The notes beneath the pieces were generated by a model. That model was given only the letters and a program-made list of their open reading frames with translations. It searched no databases and was not told the origin of the DNA. Both the position numbers and the translations under genes were made by a program. From positions 124,001 through 188,000 of the forward strand of contig JADJSX010000024.1 in the NCBI GenBank assembly GCA_016711485.1: a stretch of 64,000 nt of DNA, written 5' to 3'. The DNA is from Leptospiraceae bacterium (GTDB taxonomy: Bacteria; Spirochaetota; Leptospiria; Leptospirales; Leptospiraceae). Positions 8,610 through 16,603 of this stretch are shown piece by piece. Every line of letters starts with the position of its first letter. The stretch's first letter is position 1.

Positions 8610-8747
8610 ATGGAATCAGGGTATTGTTATTTGGCAGAAGTGAAAAAAGATAATACCGCTTCTCGGAAATGTTTTGAAAATTGTGGGTTTAGACTTATTG
8701 AGAAAACTGCCTCTTTCTTTATTTATAAATTATCGAACGTAAAATAA
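8610..8747 (+). pseudogene. GNAT acetyltransferase C-terminal fragment
   Basis: A short open frame of 45 codons reads MESGYCYLAEVKKDNTASRK, then a CFENCGF segment ending KLSNVK. The part KKDNTASRKCFENCGFRLIEK is the typical last acetyl-CoA-binding helix and strand of GNAT N-acetyltransferases (N-x-A-S-x-x-x-F-x-x-x-G-F). The N-terminal two thirds are absent upstream, so this looks like a remnant. Next comes the AAA-ATPase-like gene, six bases on. The match is confident for the motif; whether it is expressed is doubtful. Confidence 0.6.
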
Positions 8748-8752
8748 AATCA

Positions 8753-10516
8753 ATGAAAAAGAAAAAACTACCAATAGGAATATCAGACTTTAAGGAAATA
8801 ATAGAGGGTAATTTCTATTATGTAGATAAATCTCTATTTATTCAAGAAATTTTAGACAATGGATCAAAGGTTATTCTACTTACACGCCCACGCAGATTTG
8901 GCAAAACATTAAACCTGATGATGCTAAAGTATTGGTATGAAGCTTATCAGGGGAAAATGTTGAATGCTGAAATAGGAATTTTGAATGAAGAAAAAGAGAC
9001 AATCGCAAATCGCAGATCGCTAATCGACAATTCAGAATTATTTCACAATTTAAAAATATGGACGTTAGGCGAAGAGTATACTTCGCATTGTGGCAAATAT
9101 CCCGTGATTTTTTTGACATTCAAGGATGTAAAAGAAGAGAATTGGAAAAATTGTTATGAAAAATTGCAAGGTATAATTATTTCCGAATTCCAACGTCACA
9201 AATATCTTTTAGAATCAAAACAATTAGATGAGATTGATAAAGAATATTTTCAAAGGATCTTGAAAAATACAGAAAGAGAATCGGATTATAAAGAAGCTCT
9301 CAAAAATCTATCAAAATTTCTCCACCTGCACTATGGTCAAAAAGTAGTGATTCTAATAGATGAATATGATACACCTGTTCATGAGGCGTTTCATTTTGGG
9401 TATTACGAAAAAGTAATCAATTTTTTAAGAACTTTCTTGGGAGCGGGACTAAAGGATAATGTAAACTTAGAAAAGGGTGTAATCACGGGTATTCTGCGAG
9501 TGGCAAGAGAGAATCTATTTTCTGATTTGAATAATCTATCCATCTATACTGTTTTAAGCGAGAAGTATTCAGATAAGTTCGGAATGCTTGAAAGTGAAGT
9601 GAAACAGATCCTGAAAGATTATTCCCTAGAAGAAAACCTGTCAGGTGTAAAAGATTGGTATGATGGATACACGATTGGGGCAGTGACCGATGTATACAAT
9701 CCGTGGTCAATTTTAAATTATGTGGATAATCATGAAGAGGGATTAAAACCATATTGGGTAAACACCAGCGGGAATAAAATGATAAAAGATCTATTGGCTA
9801 AGGGAGATAATTCTCTCAAAATAGATCTGGAAAGTTTAATCCAAAATAAAACAATCGAAAAGAGAATTCAGTCACATACAATATTTACCGATTTAGAAAG
9901 ATCCAGTGATAGTGTATGGACATTGTTTTTGTTTTCAGGTTATTTGAAAGTAATAGGCAGTAGAGTGGATGAAGAAGATATGTATTGGTGTACATTAGCA
10001 ATTCCTAATAGAGAGGTAATCGGTGTATACAAGCAATTTATCCTTCAATGGTTGAGTGATTATTTAAGTAATCAGGAAGTAGAACTATTTATCAAGAGTT
10101 TGACAAGTGGGGATGTAACAACCTTTGAAGAAATTTTGCAGAAATATGTTTTGAGTTCTATGAGTTATTTTGATGTTAGCGGAACACAACCAGAAAAAGT
10201 CTACCATGCGTTTGTATTAGGACTGTTGGTAAATATGCGTGGATCGTATTCTATAAAGTCCAATGCAGAGAGCGGTTATGGTAGATATGACATATCCTTA
10301 ATTCCATCGGATAAATCCCAAAAAGGAATTATAATCGAGTTCAAATCAGTCAATGTAAAGAGATCAGAAACTCTAGACGATGCAGTTAAATCCGCCTTAG
10401 CCCAAATTGAAGAGAAACAGTATGAAAGCGAATTACGTTCATTAGGCGTAACTGATATTTTAAAATTAGGCATTGCTTTTGAGGGAAAAAAGATTCAAGT
10501 AGGAGCTAATGGATAA
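8753..10516 (+). CDS. AAA-ATPase-like protein with PD-(D/E)XK nuclease domain
   Basis: A 587-aa protein of the widespread AAA-ATPase_like + PDDEXK_9 (DUF1703) family. The N-terminus LPIGISDFKEIIEGNFYYVD is diagnostic. A Walker A-like RPRRFGKTLNL follows near residue 45, a Walker B-like VVILIDEYDTPVH near 200, and VKDWYDGYTIG near 300. The C-terminus has a nuclease core, GYGRYDISLIPSDKSQKGIIIEFK, with D, E and K in place. The family is common, often multicopy and mobile, and its function is unproven, probably DNA-processing or defence. It sits inside the polysaccharide locus as an accessory insertion, directly followed in frame by a foreign nuclease tail after the TAA. Confidence 0.88.
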   Translation: MKKKKLPIGISDFKEIIEGNFYYVDKSLFIQEILDNGSKVILLTRPRRFGKTLNLMMLKYWYEAYQGKMLNAEIGILNEEKETIANRRSLIDNSELFHNLKIWTLGEEYTSHCGKYPVIFLTFKDVKEENWKNCYEKLQGIIISEFQRHKYLLESKQLDEIDKEYFQRILKNTERESDYKEALKNLSKFLHLHYGQKVVILIDEYDTPVHEAFHFGYYEKVINFLRTFLGAGLKDNVNLEKGVITGILRVARENLFSDLNNLSIYTVLSEKYSDKFGMLESEVKQILKDYSLEENLSGVKDWYDGYTIGAVTDVYNPWSILNYVDNHEEGLKPYWVNTSGNKMIKDLLAKGDNSLKIDLESLIQNKTIEKRIQSHTIFTDLERSSDSVWTLFLFSGYLKVIGSRVDEEDMYWCTLAIPNREVIGVYKQFILQWLSDYLSNQEVELFIKSLTSGDVTTFEEILQKYVLSSMSYFDVSGTQPEKVYHAFVLGLLVNMRGSYSIKSNAESGYGRYDISLIPSDKSQKGIIIEFKSVNVKRSETLDDAVKSALAQIEEKQYESELRSLGVTDILKLGIAFEGKKIQVGANG

Positions 10517-10696
10517 TCGAAGCTTTGGTATGGACAACAATACCACGAAGAAGGTTTGATACAATTAGCCGGGTATTTGGAAAGTAGAAATCAGAATAAC
10601 GGATATTTAGTTGCATTTAATTTTAATCAGAATAAAGAATTTACCAGCAAGTGGAATGATGTAAATGGTAAAAAAATCTTTGAAGTTGTGGTGTGA
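10517..10696 (+). pseudogene. C-terminal fragment of another AAA/PD-(D/E)XK-type protein
   Basis: Sixty codons stay open right after the TAA of the upstream gene and in the same frame: SKLWYGQQYHEEGLIQLAGY, then continuing to a KKIFEVVV end. This resembles the C-terminal end of ATP-binding/PD-(D/E)XK proteins (K-x-W-x-G-x-x-Y-x-x-x-G-x-x-Q-L-x-x-Y-L). It does not resemble the usual end of the upstream family, so it seems to be a residue of a different gene. The last part (from about 10620) is repeated at 11060-11157. Confidence 0.55.
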
Positions 10697-10715
10697 TGGA
10701 TAGGATGGAAAAAGT

Positions 10716-10970
10716 ATGAAAAATTTAATTACAATAGAATGTCCAACTGAGATATTACTAGGGCTACATTTAGATGTAGATGAATTTGCTGAACAGATTA
10801 AAAAAGACATAGCATTCAGATTATATGGGGAAGGAAAAATTTCATCTGGAATGGGAGCTAAGTGGTTGAATATTCCTAGAATTCATTTTCTATTAAGAGC
10901 AATGGAAAAGGGAGTTATGTTACTAGAAAATAATGAAGATGACTTTCTAAGGGAAACCTCTTTGTTATGA
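10716..10970 (+). CDS. UPF0175 family antitoxin-like protein
   Basis: An 84-aa protein matching UPF0175: ITIECPTEILLGLHLDVDEF, then EQIKKDIAFRLYGEGKISSG and a short helix-turn-helix-like stretch (GAKWLNIPRIHFLLRAMEKG). The canonical 'AAELAG' helix here reads MGAKWLN, slightly degenerate. UPF0175 genes are usually followed, often with overlap, by a PIN-like DUF3368 toxin gene. Here ATGA at 10968-10971 provides just that overlap, but the toxin is broken after a few codons. ATG 10716 follows GGATGGAAAAAGT. It probably encodes the antitoxin half of a dead toxin-antitoxin pair. Confidence 0.75.
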   Translation: MKNLITIECPTEILLGLHLDVDEFAEQIKKDIAFRLYGEGKISSGMGAKWLNIPRIHFLLRAMEKGVMLLENNEDDFLRETSLL

Positions 10971-11045
10971 TTGTATATTCAAATACAACTCCTTTATAAT
11001 AATTTTTTAATTGAACGGATAGCCCATCAGTTGGGTGAAGTATAA
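10968..11045 (+). pseudogene. Remnant of DUF3368 (PIN-like) toxin N-terminus
   Basis: Overlapping the antitoxin stop (ATGA), the reading is MIVYSNTTPL then TAA. The DUF3368 toxin start is typically MIVVSNTTPLI, holding the first catalytic Asp/Asn-type strand. After a one-base shift, reading continues as NNFLIERIAHQLGEV and stops at 11045. This is compatible with the following helix of that family (..LLxxLFGEV). Everything beyond this is missing and replaced by a copy of the nuclease tail. The toxin is therefore non-functional. Confidence 0.6.
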
Positions 11046-11059
11046 AAAAAATTAATCGC

Positions 11060-11157
11060 AATTTTAACCAAGGCAAAGAATTTACCAACAAGTGGAATGA
11101 TGTAAATGGAAAAAAAATCTTTGAAGTTGTGGTGTGATGGATAAGATGGAAAAAGAC
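11060..11157 (+). repeat. Second copy of nuclease-tail fragment
   Basis: This stretch repeats 10620-10714 with a handful of substitutions and small indels. Both read KEFTxKWNDVNGKKIFEVVV, stop at TGA, and then share GATGGATA(A/G)GATGGAAAAAG. The copies flank the UPF0175/toxin remnant as direct repeats about 440 bp apart. They could mark an insertion or a deletion by recombination. Confidence 0.7.
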
Positions 11158-11179
11158 AAAAACTCTTTTTGTCTTTTTC
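11149..11179 (+). terminator. Perfect 14-bp hairpin, probable terminator
   Basis: GAAAAAGACAAAAA (11149-11162), a CTC loop, then TTTTTGTCTTTTTC (11166-11179) is a perfect inverted repeat. The T-rich descending arm gives a U-tract. It follows the accessory patch and precedes the next gene by 60 bp. It is AT-rich, so strength is uncertain. Confidence 0.55.
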
Positions 11180-11238
11180 GTCAACACTTATAAGTGGCTA
11201 GCACTGACTAAATCTATTATCACAGAGAGAACTAAAAA

Positions 11239-12135
11239 ATGAAAATTACTTATTACTTTAAGATAGACTTCAAGAGACCCAATTTAAATGAATCAATTGC
11301 ACAAATAATAGAGAAGAAGAATAAACTCAAAGATCAGTTAGATTTTTGTTACTCTAGATTGGAAACAATAGAGCTTTGCAATAATGATTCAAAGTTGGAT
11401 GATGCTCTGCTTCTTTCTGATTATTTGATTTGTGATATTACTAGTTTGGTATTAATTTATGAAGATAAACTCTCGTTAATCACCACTGATAATTGGAGAG
11501 AAAAAATTAAAACATTGCTGGATTCAAAAGTAATTTCCGCATTTAATAAGCATATTTCTGTTATTGAAAAGGATTACAAATCAAAAGAAGAAAAAAGTGT
11601 AAAAATAGAAGAGTCCATTGCAGAATTGCTTTATTTTTTGGAAAAATTCATTTTCGCTCAGAATAAATCCATTTTCGAAAATCCTGTAGATGATTTTAAT
11701 AAAAAAATAAAAGTACAACTCTTTTTTAGTTTAATTTTTATTGGGCTATTTAGTTACAATGGATTTCAACTTTATAATAAAATAAAACCTATTAGAAAGG
11801 ATTTTACAAAATTGTATTTTCTAGGTAAGCAAAATTCAACCCCTAAGAGTTCTAATTTGATTACCGTAGAGGTAAATCCTTCAGAAGATTGGAAAGAGGT
11901 TAATTTTATTTTACCGTCAAGTTCGGAAATAGAAAGTATTAAAATTGAACCAATACATCAAGTCAATGCAAGAATCCAAATAAAAGAAATAAAGTTTTTA
12001 GATGAGAGCAAAAAAATTCTGCTAGAACAAAATTTTAAAATTAATAAATTGGGTATGTTAGAAAGTGAAGTTCTAAATAAAATTTGCTGTCTGGAAGGCC
12101 TTAAACCTGGGAAAGTAATTCCAGAAAATACCTAG
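11239..12135 (+). CDS. Membrane-anchored protein of unknown function, probably truncated by a frameshift
   Basis: A 298-aa protein. Residues 15-150 are charged and helical, with coiled-coil character (IIEKKNKLKDQLDFCYSRLE). One membrane segment, VQLFFSLIFIGLFSYNGFQLY, lies near 158-178. The C-terminal part (TVEVNPSEDWKEVNFILPSS, then IESIKIEPIHQVNARIQIKE) is beta-rich and resembles accessory domains in some bacterial surface-glycan glycosyltransferases. After the stop at 12135, another frame continues sensibly as YLEMETTDSSPSFILKIEKT to 12254. One missing base in GAAAATACC at about 12125 would join them. I do not recognise the function; the location inside a polysaccharide locus suggests a glycan-related role. 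Confidence 0.55.
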   Translation: MKITYYFKIDFKRPNLNESIAQIIEKKNKLKDQLDFCYSRLETIELCNNDSKLDDALLLSDYLICDITSLVLIYEDKLSLITTDNWREKIKTLLDSKVISAFNKHISVIEKDYKSKEEKSVKIEESIAELLYFLEKFIFAQNKSIFENPVDDFNKKIKVQLFFSLIFIGLFSYNGFQLYNKIKPIRKDFTKLYFLGKQNSTPKSSNLITVEVNPSEDWKEVNFILPSSSEIESIKIEPIHQVNARIQIKEIKFLDESKKILLEQNFKINKLGMLESEVLNKICCLEGLKPGKVIPENT

Positions 12136-12137
12136 AA

Positions 12138-12254
12138 ATGGAAACCACCGACAGTTCCCCTTCCTTTATTCTAAAAATAGAAAAAACGCAAACTGTTAAG
12201 GAAATTTTAATTACGTTTCGTTATATTAAAAATCAGGAAAGATTTTTAAATTAA
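12138..12254 (+). pseudogene. Probable displaced C-terminus of the preceding gene
   Basis: A 38-codon frame (METTDSSPSFILKIEKT, ending KNQERFLN) that lacks its own ribosome site. It reads like the natural end of the preceding beta-rich domain (x-x-D-S-x-P-x-F-I-L). A single-base deletion near 12125 would explain the split. Alternatively it is chance sequence. Confidence 0.4.
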
Positions 12255-12595
12255 CTTACCTTGGATAAAAATTATATATTAAAGAGCCTTTCTTGATATA
12301 ATAACTCACCAGAACTCAATTATATCATTCAATAAGCAAAGTTAGATCATAATTCGAAAAATCTAATACAGACTATTGTCATTGGATAAACTTTTTGTTG
12401 AAAGAAACTCGCTATAATATCCAATTATCCTTGAAAAAATGCTTATCCTTGAAAGTATGTTTATTAGCTTTTTAAAATATTTAGTGGGGCTGGGACTCAC
12501 CCTGCGAAGCTATATTTTAAATTTTTCTCATTTTTCTTGAACCAATATTTTACGAAATCTAAATCAATATGAATATTATAAAGATATATTAGCTT
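12255..12595. other. AT-rich intergenic stretch before the modification gene run
   Basis: No gene was seen. It contains the second copy of the short motif GACTCAC...GCGAAGCTAT (12494-12514) about 80 bp before the WbqC gene. TATAAAGATATATTAGCTT lies just before the start. A promoter for the downstream run is expected here, but no convincing -35/-10 pair could be chosen. Confidence 0.35.
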
Positions 12596-13291
12596 ATGAA
12601 AAAAATTGCTATTCTTCAATCCAACTATATCCCTTGGAAAGGTTACTTTGATATCATTGCAAGTGTGGATGAGTTTATTTTGTATGATGATATGCAATAT
12701 ACAAAAAGAGATTGGAGAAATCGAAATAAAATTAAAACTCCTCAGGGATTGCAGTGGTTGACTATTCCGGTAGATGTAAAAGGGAAATTCGACCAAAGGA
12801 TTTGTGATACAAAGGTGGAATCAAATAACTGGGTTTCAGATCATTGGAAGAGTCTCGAACACAATTACTCTAAGGCTAAATACTACAAAGAAAATCGCGA
12901 TTTTCTTTTTGGAATTTACAAACAAGCAGAGTCGGAGGTTTTTTTAAGTAAAATTAATCATTTGTTTTTATTGGAAGTCAGTAAATACTTAGGAATTAAA
13001 TCTAAAATTACTTGGTCAATGGATTATTTGGCGACAGGTTCCAAAACGGAAAGACTTATTTCACTATGCAAGTCGGCTGGTGCTAGTCACTATTTATCTG
13101 GACCTTCAGCAAAGGATTATATAAAGGAAGATGAATTTTCTGGGGAAGGGATTCAATTAGAATGGATGGACTATTCTGGTTATCCTGAATATGAGCAGTT
13201 GTATCCACCCTTTGAACACGGGGTTAGTATTTTAGATATGATCTTCAACTTAGGAAGTGAGGCTAGACGATACTTTAAGGTTGTTAAATGA
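12596..13291 (+). CDS. WbqC-like family protein
   Basis: A 231-aa protein of the WbqC family (PF08889-type). The N-terminus KKIAILQSNYIPWKGYFDII is the hallmark, followed by DEFILYDDMQYTKRDWRNRN and TPQGLQWLTIPV. The central QRICDTKVESNNWVSDHWK and the C-terminal GVSILDMIFNLGSEA are also typical. The family is found in O-antigen and flagellin-glycosylation loci and is thought to act in modification of amino sugars; the reaction is not firmly known. It heads a close-packed run of genes up to about 19.5 kb. Confidence 0.9.
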   Translation: MKKIAILQSNYIPWKGYFDIIASVDEFILYDDMQYTKRDWRNRNKIKTPQGLQWLTIPVDVKGKFDQRICDTKVESNNWVSDHWKSLEHNYSKAKYYKENRDFLFGIYKQAESEVFLSKINHLFLLEVSKYLGIKSKITWSMDYLATGSKTERLISLCKSAGASHYLSGPSAKDYIKEDEFSGEGIQLEWMDYSGYPEYEQLYPPFEHGVSILDMIFNLGSEARRYFKVVK

Positions 13292-13306
13292 TTTGAGATT
13301 TCTTTT

Positions 13307-14368
13307 GTGGTGAAAAAAGTTTTAAATGTCGGACTCATTGGTCTCCATCGTGGAAATCTTTTTTTTGAGTATAGTAATTTAGAAAAGCAAGTGCAAATCA
13401 TTGGAATCTGTGATTTGAATAGTAAATTATTTAATTTGTATCCTGATACTATATACAAGACATCAAACTATGAAGACTTTCTAATCCTGAAAAATCTGGA
13501 TGCAGTTTACATTGCAACTCCGCCTGAGTCTCATGCGGAAATATCTTCCTTTTTTTTAGAGCACAATATTTCCGTGCTTTGTGAAGTTCCAGCTTGCCTA
13601 GATGAGAATGAGGCTAACTCGTTAAGAGAAATTGCTAAAACGAGTTCAGCGATTTATATGATGGCAGAAAATTATTGTTTTATACCTGAAAATTTAGCTA
13701 TTCAAGATATAATTCAATCTGGCAAATTAGGAGACATTGTATTTGTAGAAGGAAAATATATACACGATTGTAAAGAACTTTCTATGGAAAATGGAGAATT
13801 GACTTGGCGTGGGAATTGGAATACTAAAGAGGGTTTGAATAATTATCCTACACACTCCTTGGGTCCTATATGTCGCTGGTTAGAGATAGGCGAAAATCAA
13901 AAAGATTCTATTCAAAAAATAAGTAACACATTCTCTAGTAATAAAACTTTAGTTTCTTATTTTAAAAATAATTCTATTTACGAAACTGTTACCCAGCCAG
14001 ATATAGTATTTTCTAATATTCTAACAAAAAATGGTGTTACAATTCACTTGCGTTATGATACAAAGTCAAATAGACCAAATTTGAAAAATGGATATGAAAT
14101 TCAAGGCACTCTGGGCTGGATCCAATCTGGCAGAATAGATGAGGAAGAACCGGTCATTTACTATCAAAAAGAAAGAGAAATGTTCCCTCTTAGACAATCA
14201 CCAGAGTATAGAAAAGCATTGGCTAGCTTAAAATATGATTGGAGTCAATATGAAAGAAAATCTGTGAATTTTACAATTTTCTATTATTTTGTTCAATCGG
14301 TTCTCAATGGGAAAAGCAATCTATCTTTGGAAGATGCAATACTCTGGAGTTCACCTATTTGGGTGTAG
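13307..14368 (+). CDS. Gfo/Idh/MocA-family oxidoreductase
   Basis: A 353-aa NAD(P)-dependent sugar oxidoreductase. The N-terminal Rossmann part reads NVGLIGLHRGNLF then IIGICDLNSK, and LDAVYIATPPESHAEISSFF is the canonical 'Yiatpp..H' strand. The usual EKP motif appears as CEVPACLDENEA, so the catalytic-type Lys is Val here. AENYCFIPENLAIQDIIQSG and WNTKEGLNNYPTHSLGPICRWL match the second domain, with a conserved His. The start is GTG 13307 or 13310. It probably oxidises or reduces a nucleotide sugar, but the Lys-to-Val change raises doubt about standard activity. Confidence 0.83.
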   Translation: MVKKVLNVGLIGLHRGNLFFEYSNLEKQVQIIGICDLNSKLFNLYPDTIYKTSNYEDFLILKNLDAVYIATPPESHAEISSFFLEHNISVLCEVPACLDENEANSLREIAKTSSAIYMMAENYCFIPENLAIQDIIQSGKLGDIVFVEGKYIHDCKELSMENGELTWRGNWNTKEGLNNYPTHSLGPICRWLEIGENQKDSIQKISNTFSSNKTLVSYFKNNSIYETVTQPDIVFSNILTKNGVTIHLRYDTKSNRPNLKNGYEIQGTLGWIQSGRIDEEEPVIYYQKEREMFPLRQSPEYRKALASLKYDWSQYERKSVNFTIFYYFVQSVLNGKSNLSLEDAILWSSPIWV

Positions 14369-14374
14369 TTTTAT

Positions 14375-14992
14375 ATGAATTTAGATTCTATCGAAAAATA
14401 TTATACTCAAAAAATAAAAGAGCACGGGGTCACAAGTAAAGGAGTTGATTGGAAGGATTCAGATTCACATGAATTAAGGTTTTACCAGTTACTTAGAAGT
14501 TTTAAAATTACACCAAATGAATCTATTTTTGATTTTGGTTGTGGCTATGGTGCCCTTTTATCTTATTTATCTAAAGAAATTAATGTCGGCTTTTACTATG
14601 GGTATGATATATCTCAAGCGATGTTAGATGAAGCGAGTAAACTTTTTTCTACTAATGAGAAAATACTATGGTCAACTTATTTTCCTATTGATAAGACATT
14701 TGATTATTCATTCTTGAGTGGTATATTCAATGTGAGAAATGATATATCTGATGATAATTGGAAAAATTATATTATTGAAACTCTGGATAGAATAAGTAAA
14801 ATTACTTCAAAAGGGTTTTCGTTTAATATTTTGACTAGGTATTCAGACCAAGAATTCCAGAGAGATTACTTATACTATGCTGATCCTGTATTCTTCTTTG
14901 ACCTATGCAAAACGAAGTATTCAAAGTATGTCACACTTTACCATGATTACCCATTGTATGAATTCACAATTTCAGTTACTAAGGAGACTTAA
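14375..14992 (+). CDS. Class I SAM-dependent methyltransferase
   Basis: A 205-aa methyltransferase. Motif I is SIFDFGCGYGALLSYLSKEI (about residues 48-67), then YYGYDISQAMLDEASKLF for the ribose-binding acidic end. DYSFLSGIFNVRN near 110 is the catalytic loop region. Only 6 bp separate it from the oxidoreductase upstream and 2 bp from the acyltransferase downstream, so it is co-transcribed. The substrate is likely a sugar intermediate. No unusual composition compared with neighbours. Confidence 0.82.
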   Translation: MNLDSIEKYYTQKIKEHGVTSKGVDWKDSDSHELRFYQLLRSFKITPNESIFDFGCGYGALLSYLSKEINVGFYYGYDISQAMLDEASKLFSTNEKILWSTYFPIDKTFDYSFLSGIFNVRNDISDDNWKNYIIETLDRISKITSKGFSFNILTRYSDQEFQRDYLYYADPVFFFDLCKTKYSKYVTLYHDYPLYEFTISVTKET

Positions 14993-14994
14993 AG

Positions 14995-15654
14995 ATGTCT
15001 AAAATCGTTATTTTCGGAGCGGGTGATATCGCCCAACTTGCTAAGTTTTATTTTGATACAGATTCTGAATACAAAGTAGTCGCATTTACTGTAGATCGGG
15101 AATATAAAAAAAGTGATGAATTTGAAGGGCTACCATTAATTGCCTTTGATGAACTCGAAGTAAAGTATCCGAAAAATGAATATAAAATGTTTATCGCTCT
15201 TAGTTATTCTAAGATGAATCGAATCAGAGAAGATAAATACAATCAAGCTAAACAAAAAGGTTATGAATTAGTTTCTTATATAAGTAGCAAATGCTCTTAT
15301 ATATCTCAATTTAAGAATGGGGATAATTGTTTTATTTTAGAAGACAATACAATCCAACCATTTGTGAAAATTGGAAACAATGTAACCCTCTGGAGTGGCA
15401 ATCATATTGGGCACCATTCAGAAATTCACGACCACAATTTTATTAGTTCTCAAGTTGTGATTTCTGGACATTGTACAATCAAGTCCCACTGTTTCCTTGG
15501 TGTGAATGCTACCTTGCACAATGATGTTACTATAGAAGATGGAACTTTGCTTGCTGCTGGAGCCATTATTAGTAAAAACACAGTTGAGAAAGGTGTGTAT
15601 TTACCTGCTCAAAGCACTTTATTTAAGAAAAATAGTGAGGAGATAGGGTTTTGA
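14995..15654 (+). CDS. NeuD/PglD-like sugar O/N-acyltransferase
   Basis: A 219-aa protein with an N-terminal Rossmann-like nucleotide-sugar domain (SKIVIFGAGDIAQLAKFYFD, then VVAFTVDREYKKSDEFEGLP) and a C-terminal left-handed beta-helix (VKIGNNVTLWSGNHIGHHSEIHDHNFISSQ, GHCTIKSHCFLGVNATLHNDVTIEDGTLLAAGAII). This is the NeuD/PglD arrangement, with His in GHHSEI as the likely general base. Such enzymes acetylate amino sugars of O-antigens or sialic-acid-like sugars. Tightly coupled upstream (2 bp) and downstream. Confidence 0.88.
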   Translation: MSKIVIFGAGDIAQLAKFYFDTDSEYKVVAFTVDREYKKSDEFEGLPLIAFDELEVKYPKNEYKMFIALSYSKMNRIREDKYNQAKQKGYELVSYISSKCSYISQFKNGDNCFILEDNTIQPFVKIGNNVTLWSGNHIGHHSEIHDHNFISSQVVISGHCTIKSHCFLGVNATLHNDVTIEDGTLLAAGAIISKNTVEKGVYLPAQSTLFKKNSEEIGF

Positions 15655-15673
15655 CCTTTACCCTTTGCTTCTC

Positions 15674-16603
15674 ATGAATAAGAATTTGATTTCAATCTGT
15701 ATCCCTGTTTACAAAACAAAGGATATAATTCCTGCCTTGATAGAAAAGATTGAAAGAGAAATTTCGAAGGTAGCAGATGATTACGAAATCCTTTTCATTG
15801 ATGATGGATCACCGGATGGCGCTTGGAACTCATTATTAGATTATTCAAAAAAAAATAACCGAATTAAAGGAATCCATTTTAGCCGTAATTTCGGGCAACA
15901 TTATGCAATAACTGCAGGGATTGCCCATGCCAAGGGGGATTATATAATCGTGATGGATTGTGATCTTCAGCATGATCCTAAATATATATCCTCTCTATAT
16001 ACAGAGGCTTTGAAAGGCAATGATATTGTTTACACTTACACAAGGAAAAGGAAACATTCATTTATAAAGAATCTTTTCGCAAAGATATTTACGCTAATTT
16101 TTAATTTATTCACTGATTCTATTGAATCACATTATAATGTTGGATCTTTTTCCTTGATCACAAGACAGGTTGCTCAAGAATATTTAAGAATCAAAGACAA
16201 ACATAGGCACTACCTTTTAATTTTGAGATGGCTAGGTTTTAGAAAGACATATATAGAAATAGAACACAAAGAACGCTACAGTGGTAGGAGCTCTTACACA
16301 CTCAAAAAATTAATCCATCATGCAATCGATGGTATTACATCTCAATCTGTGAAGCTCTTAAAGTATTCTATTCTGATTGGAATGGTTTATTTCATCTTAT
16401 CAATTGTTGGGAGTGTTTATCTTGTAATTAATGCTTTCCTTTACGGTTATATGCAGGGGTGGGCTTCTTTAGTAGTTCTATTGTTGTTGTCGACTGGATT
16501 GATACTTATGGCGATTGGTATCAGTAGTATTTATATAGGAAATATTTTTGATCAGGTCAAAAACAGACCTCTATACATTATCGCTGAGAAGGTAAATCTA
16601 TGA
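15674..16603 (+). CDS. GT2 glycosyltransferase, DPM1/GtrB type with membrane anchor
   Basis: About 309 aa. The GT2 start is ISICIPVYKTKDIIPALIEK. DYEILFIDDGSPDGAW and IIVMDCDLQHDPKYI are the nucleotide-sugar and D-x-D motifs, and KERYSGRSSYTLKKLIHHAIDG is the usual C-terminal 'GxSkY' segment. Two membrane helices end the protein (YSILIGMVYFILSIVGSVYL; WASLVVLLLLSTGLILMAIG). It likely transfers a sugar to polyprenyl phosphate. ATG 15674 fits better than TTG 15665. The next gene starts inside its stop (ATGA). Confidence 0.9.
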   Translation: MNKNLISICIPVYKTKDIIPALIEKIEREISKVADDYEILFIDDGSPDGAWNSLLDYSKKNNRIKGIHFSRNFGQHYAITAGIAHAKGDYIIVMDCDLQHDPKYISSLYTEALKGNDIVYTYTRKRKHSFIKNLFAKIFTLIFNLFTDSIESHYNVGSFSLITRQVAQEYLRIKDKHRHYLLILRWLGFRKTYIEIEHKERYSGRSSYTLKKLIHHAIDGITSQSVKLLKYSILIGMVYFILSIVGSVYLVINAFLYGYMQGWASLVVLLLLSTGLILMAIGISSIYIGNIFDQVKNRPLYIIAEKVNL

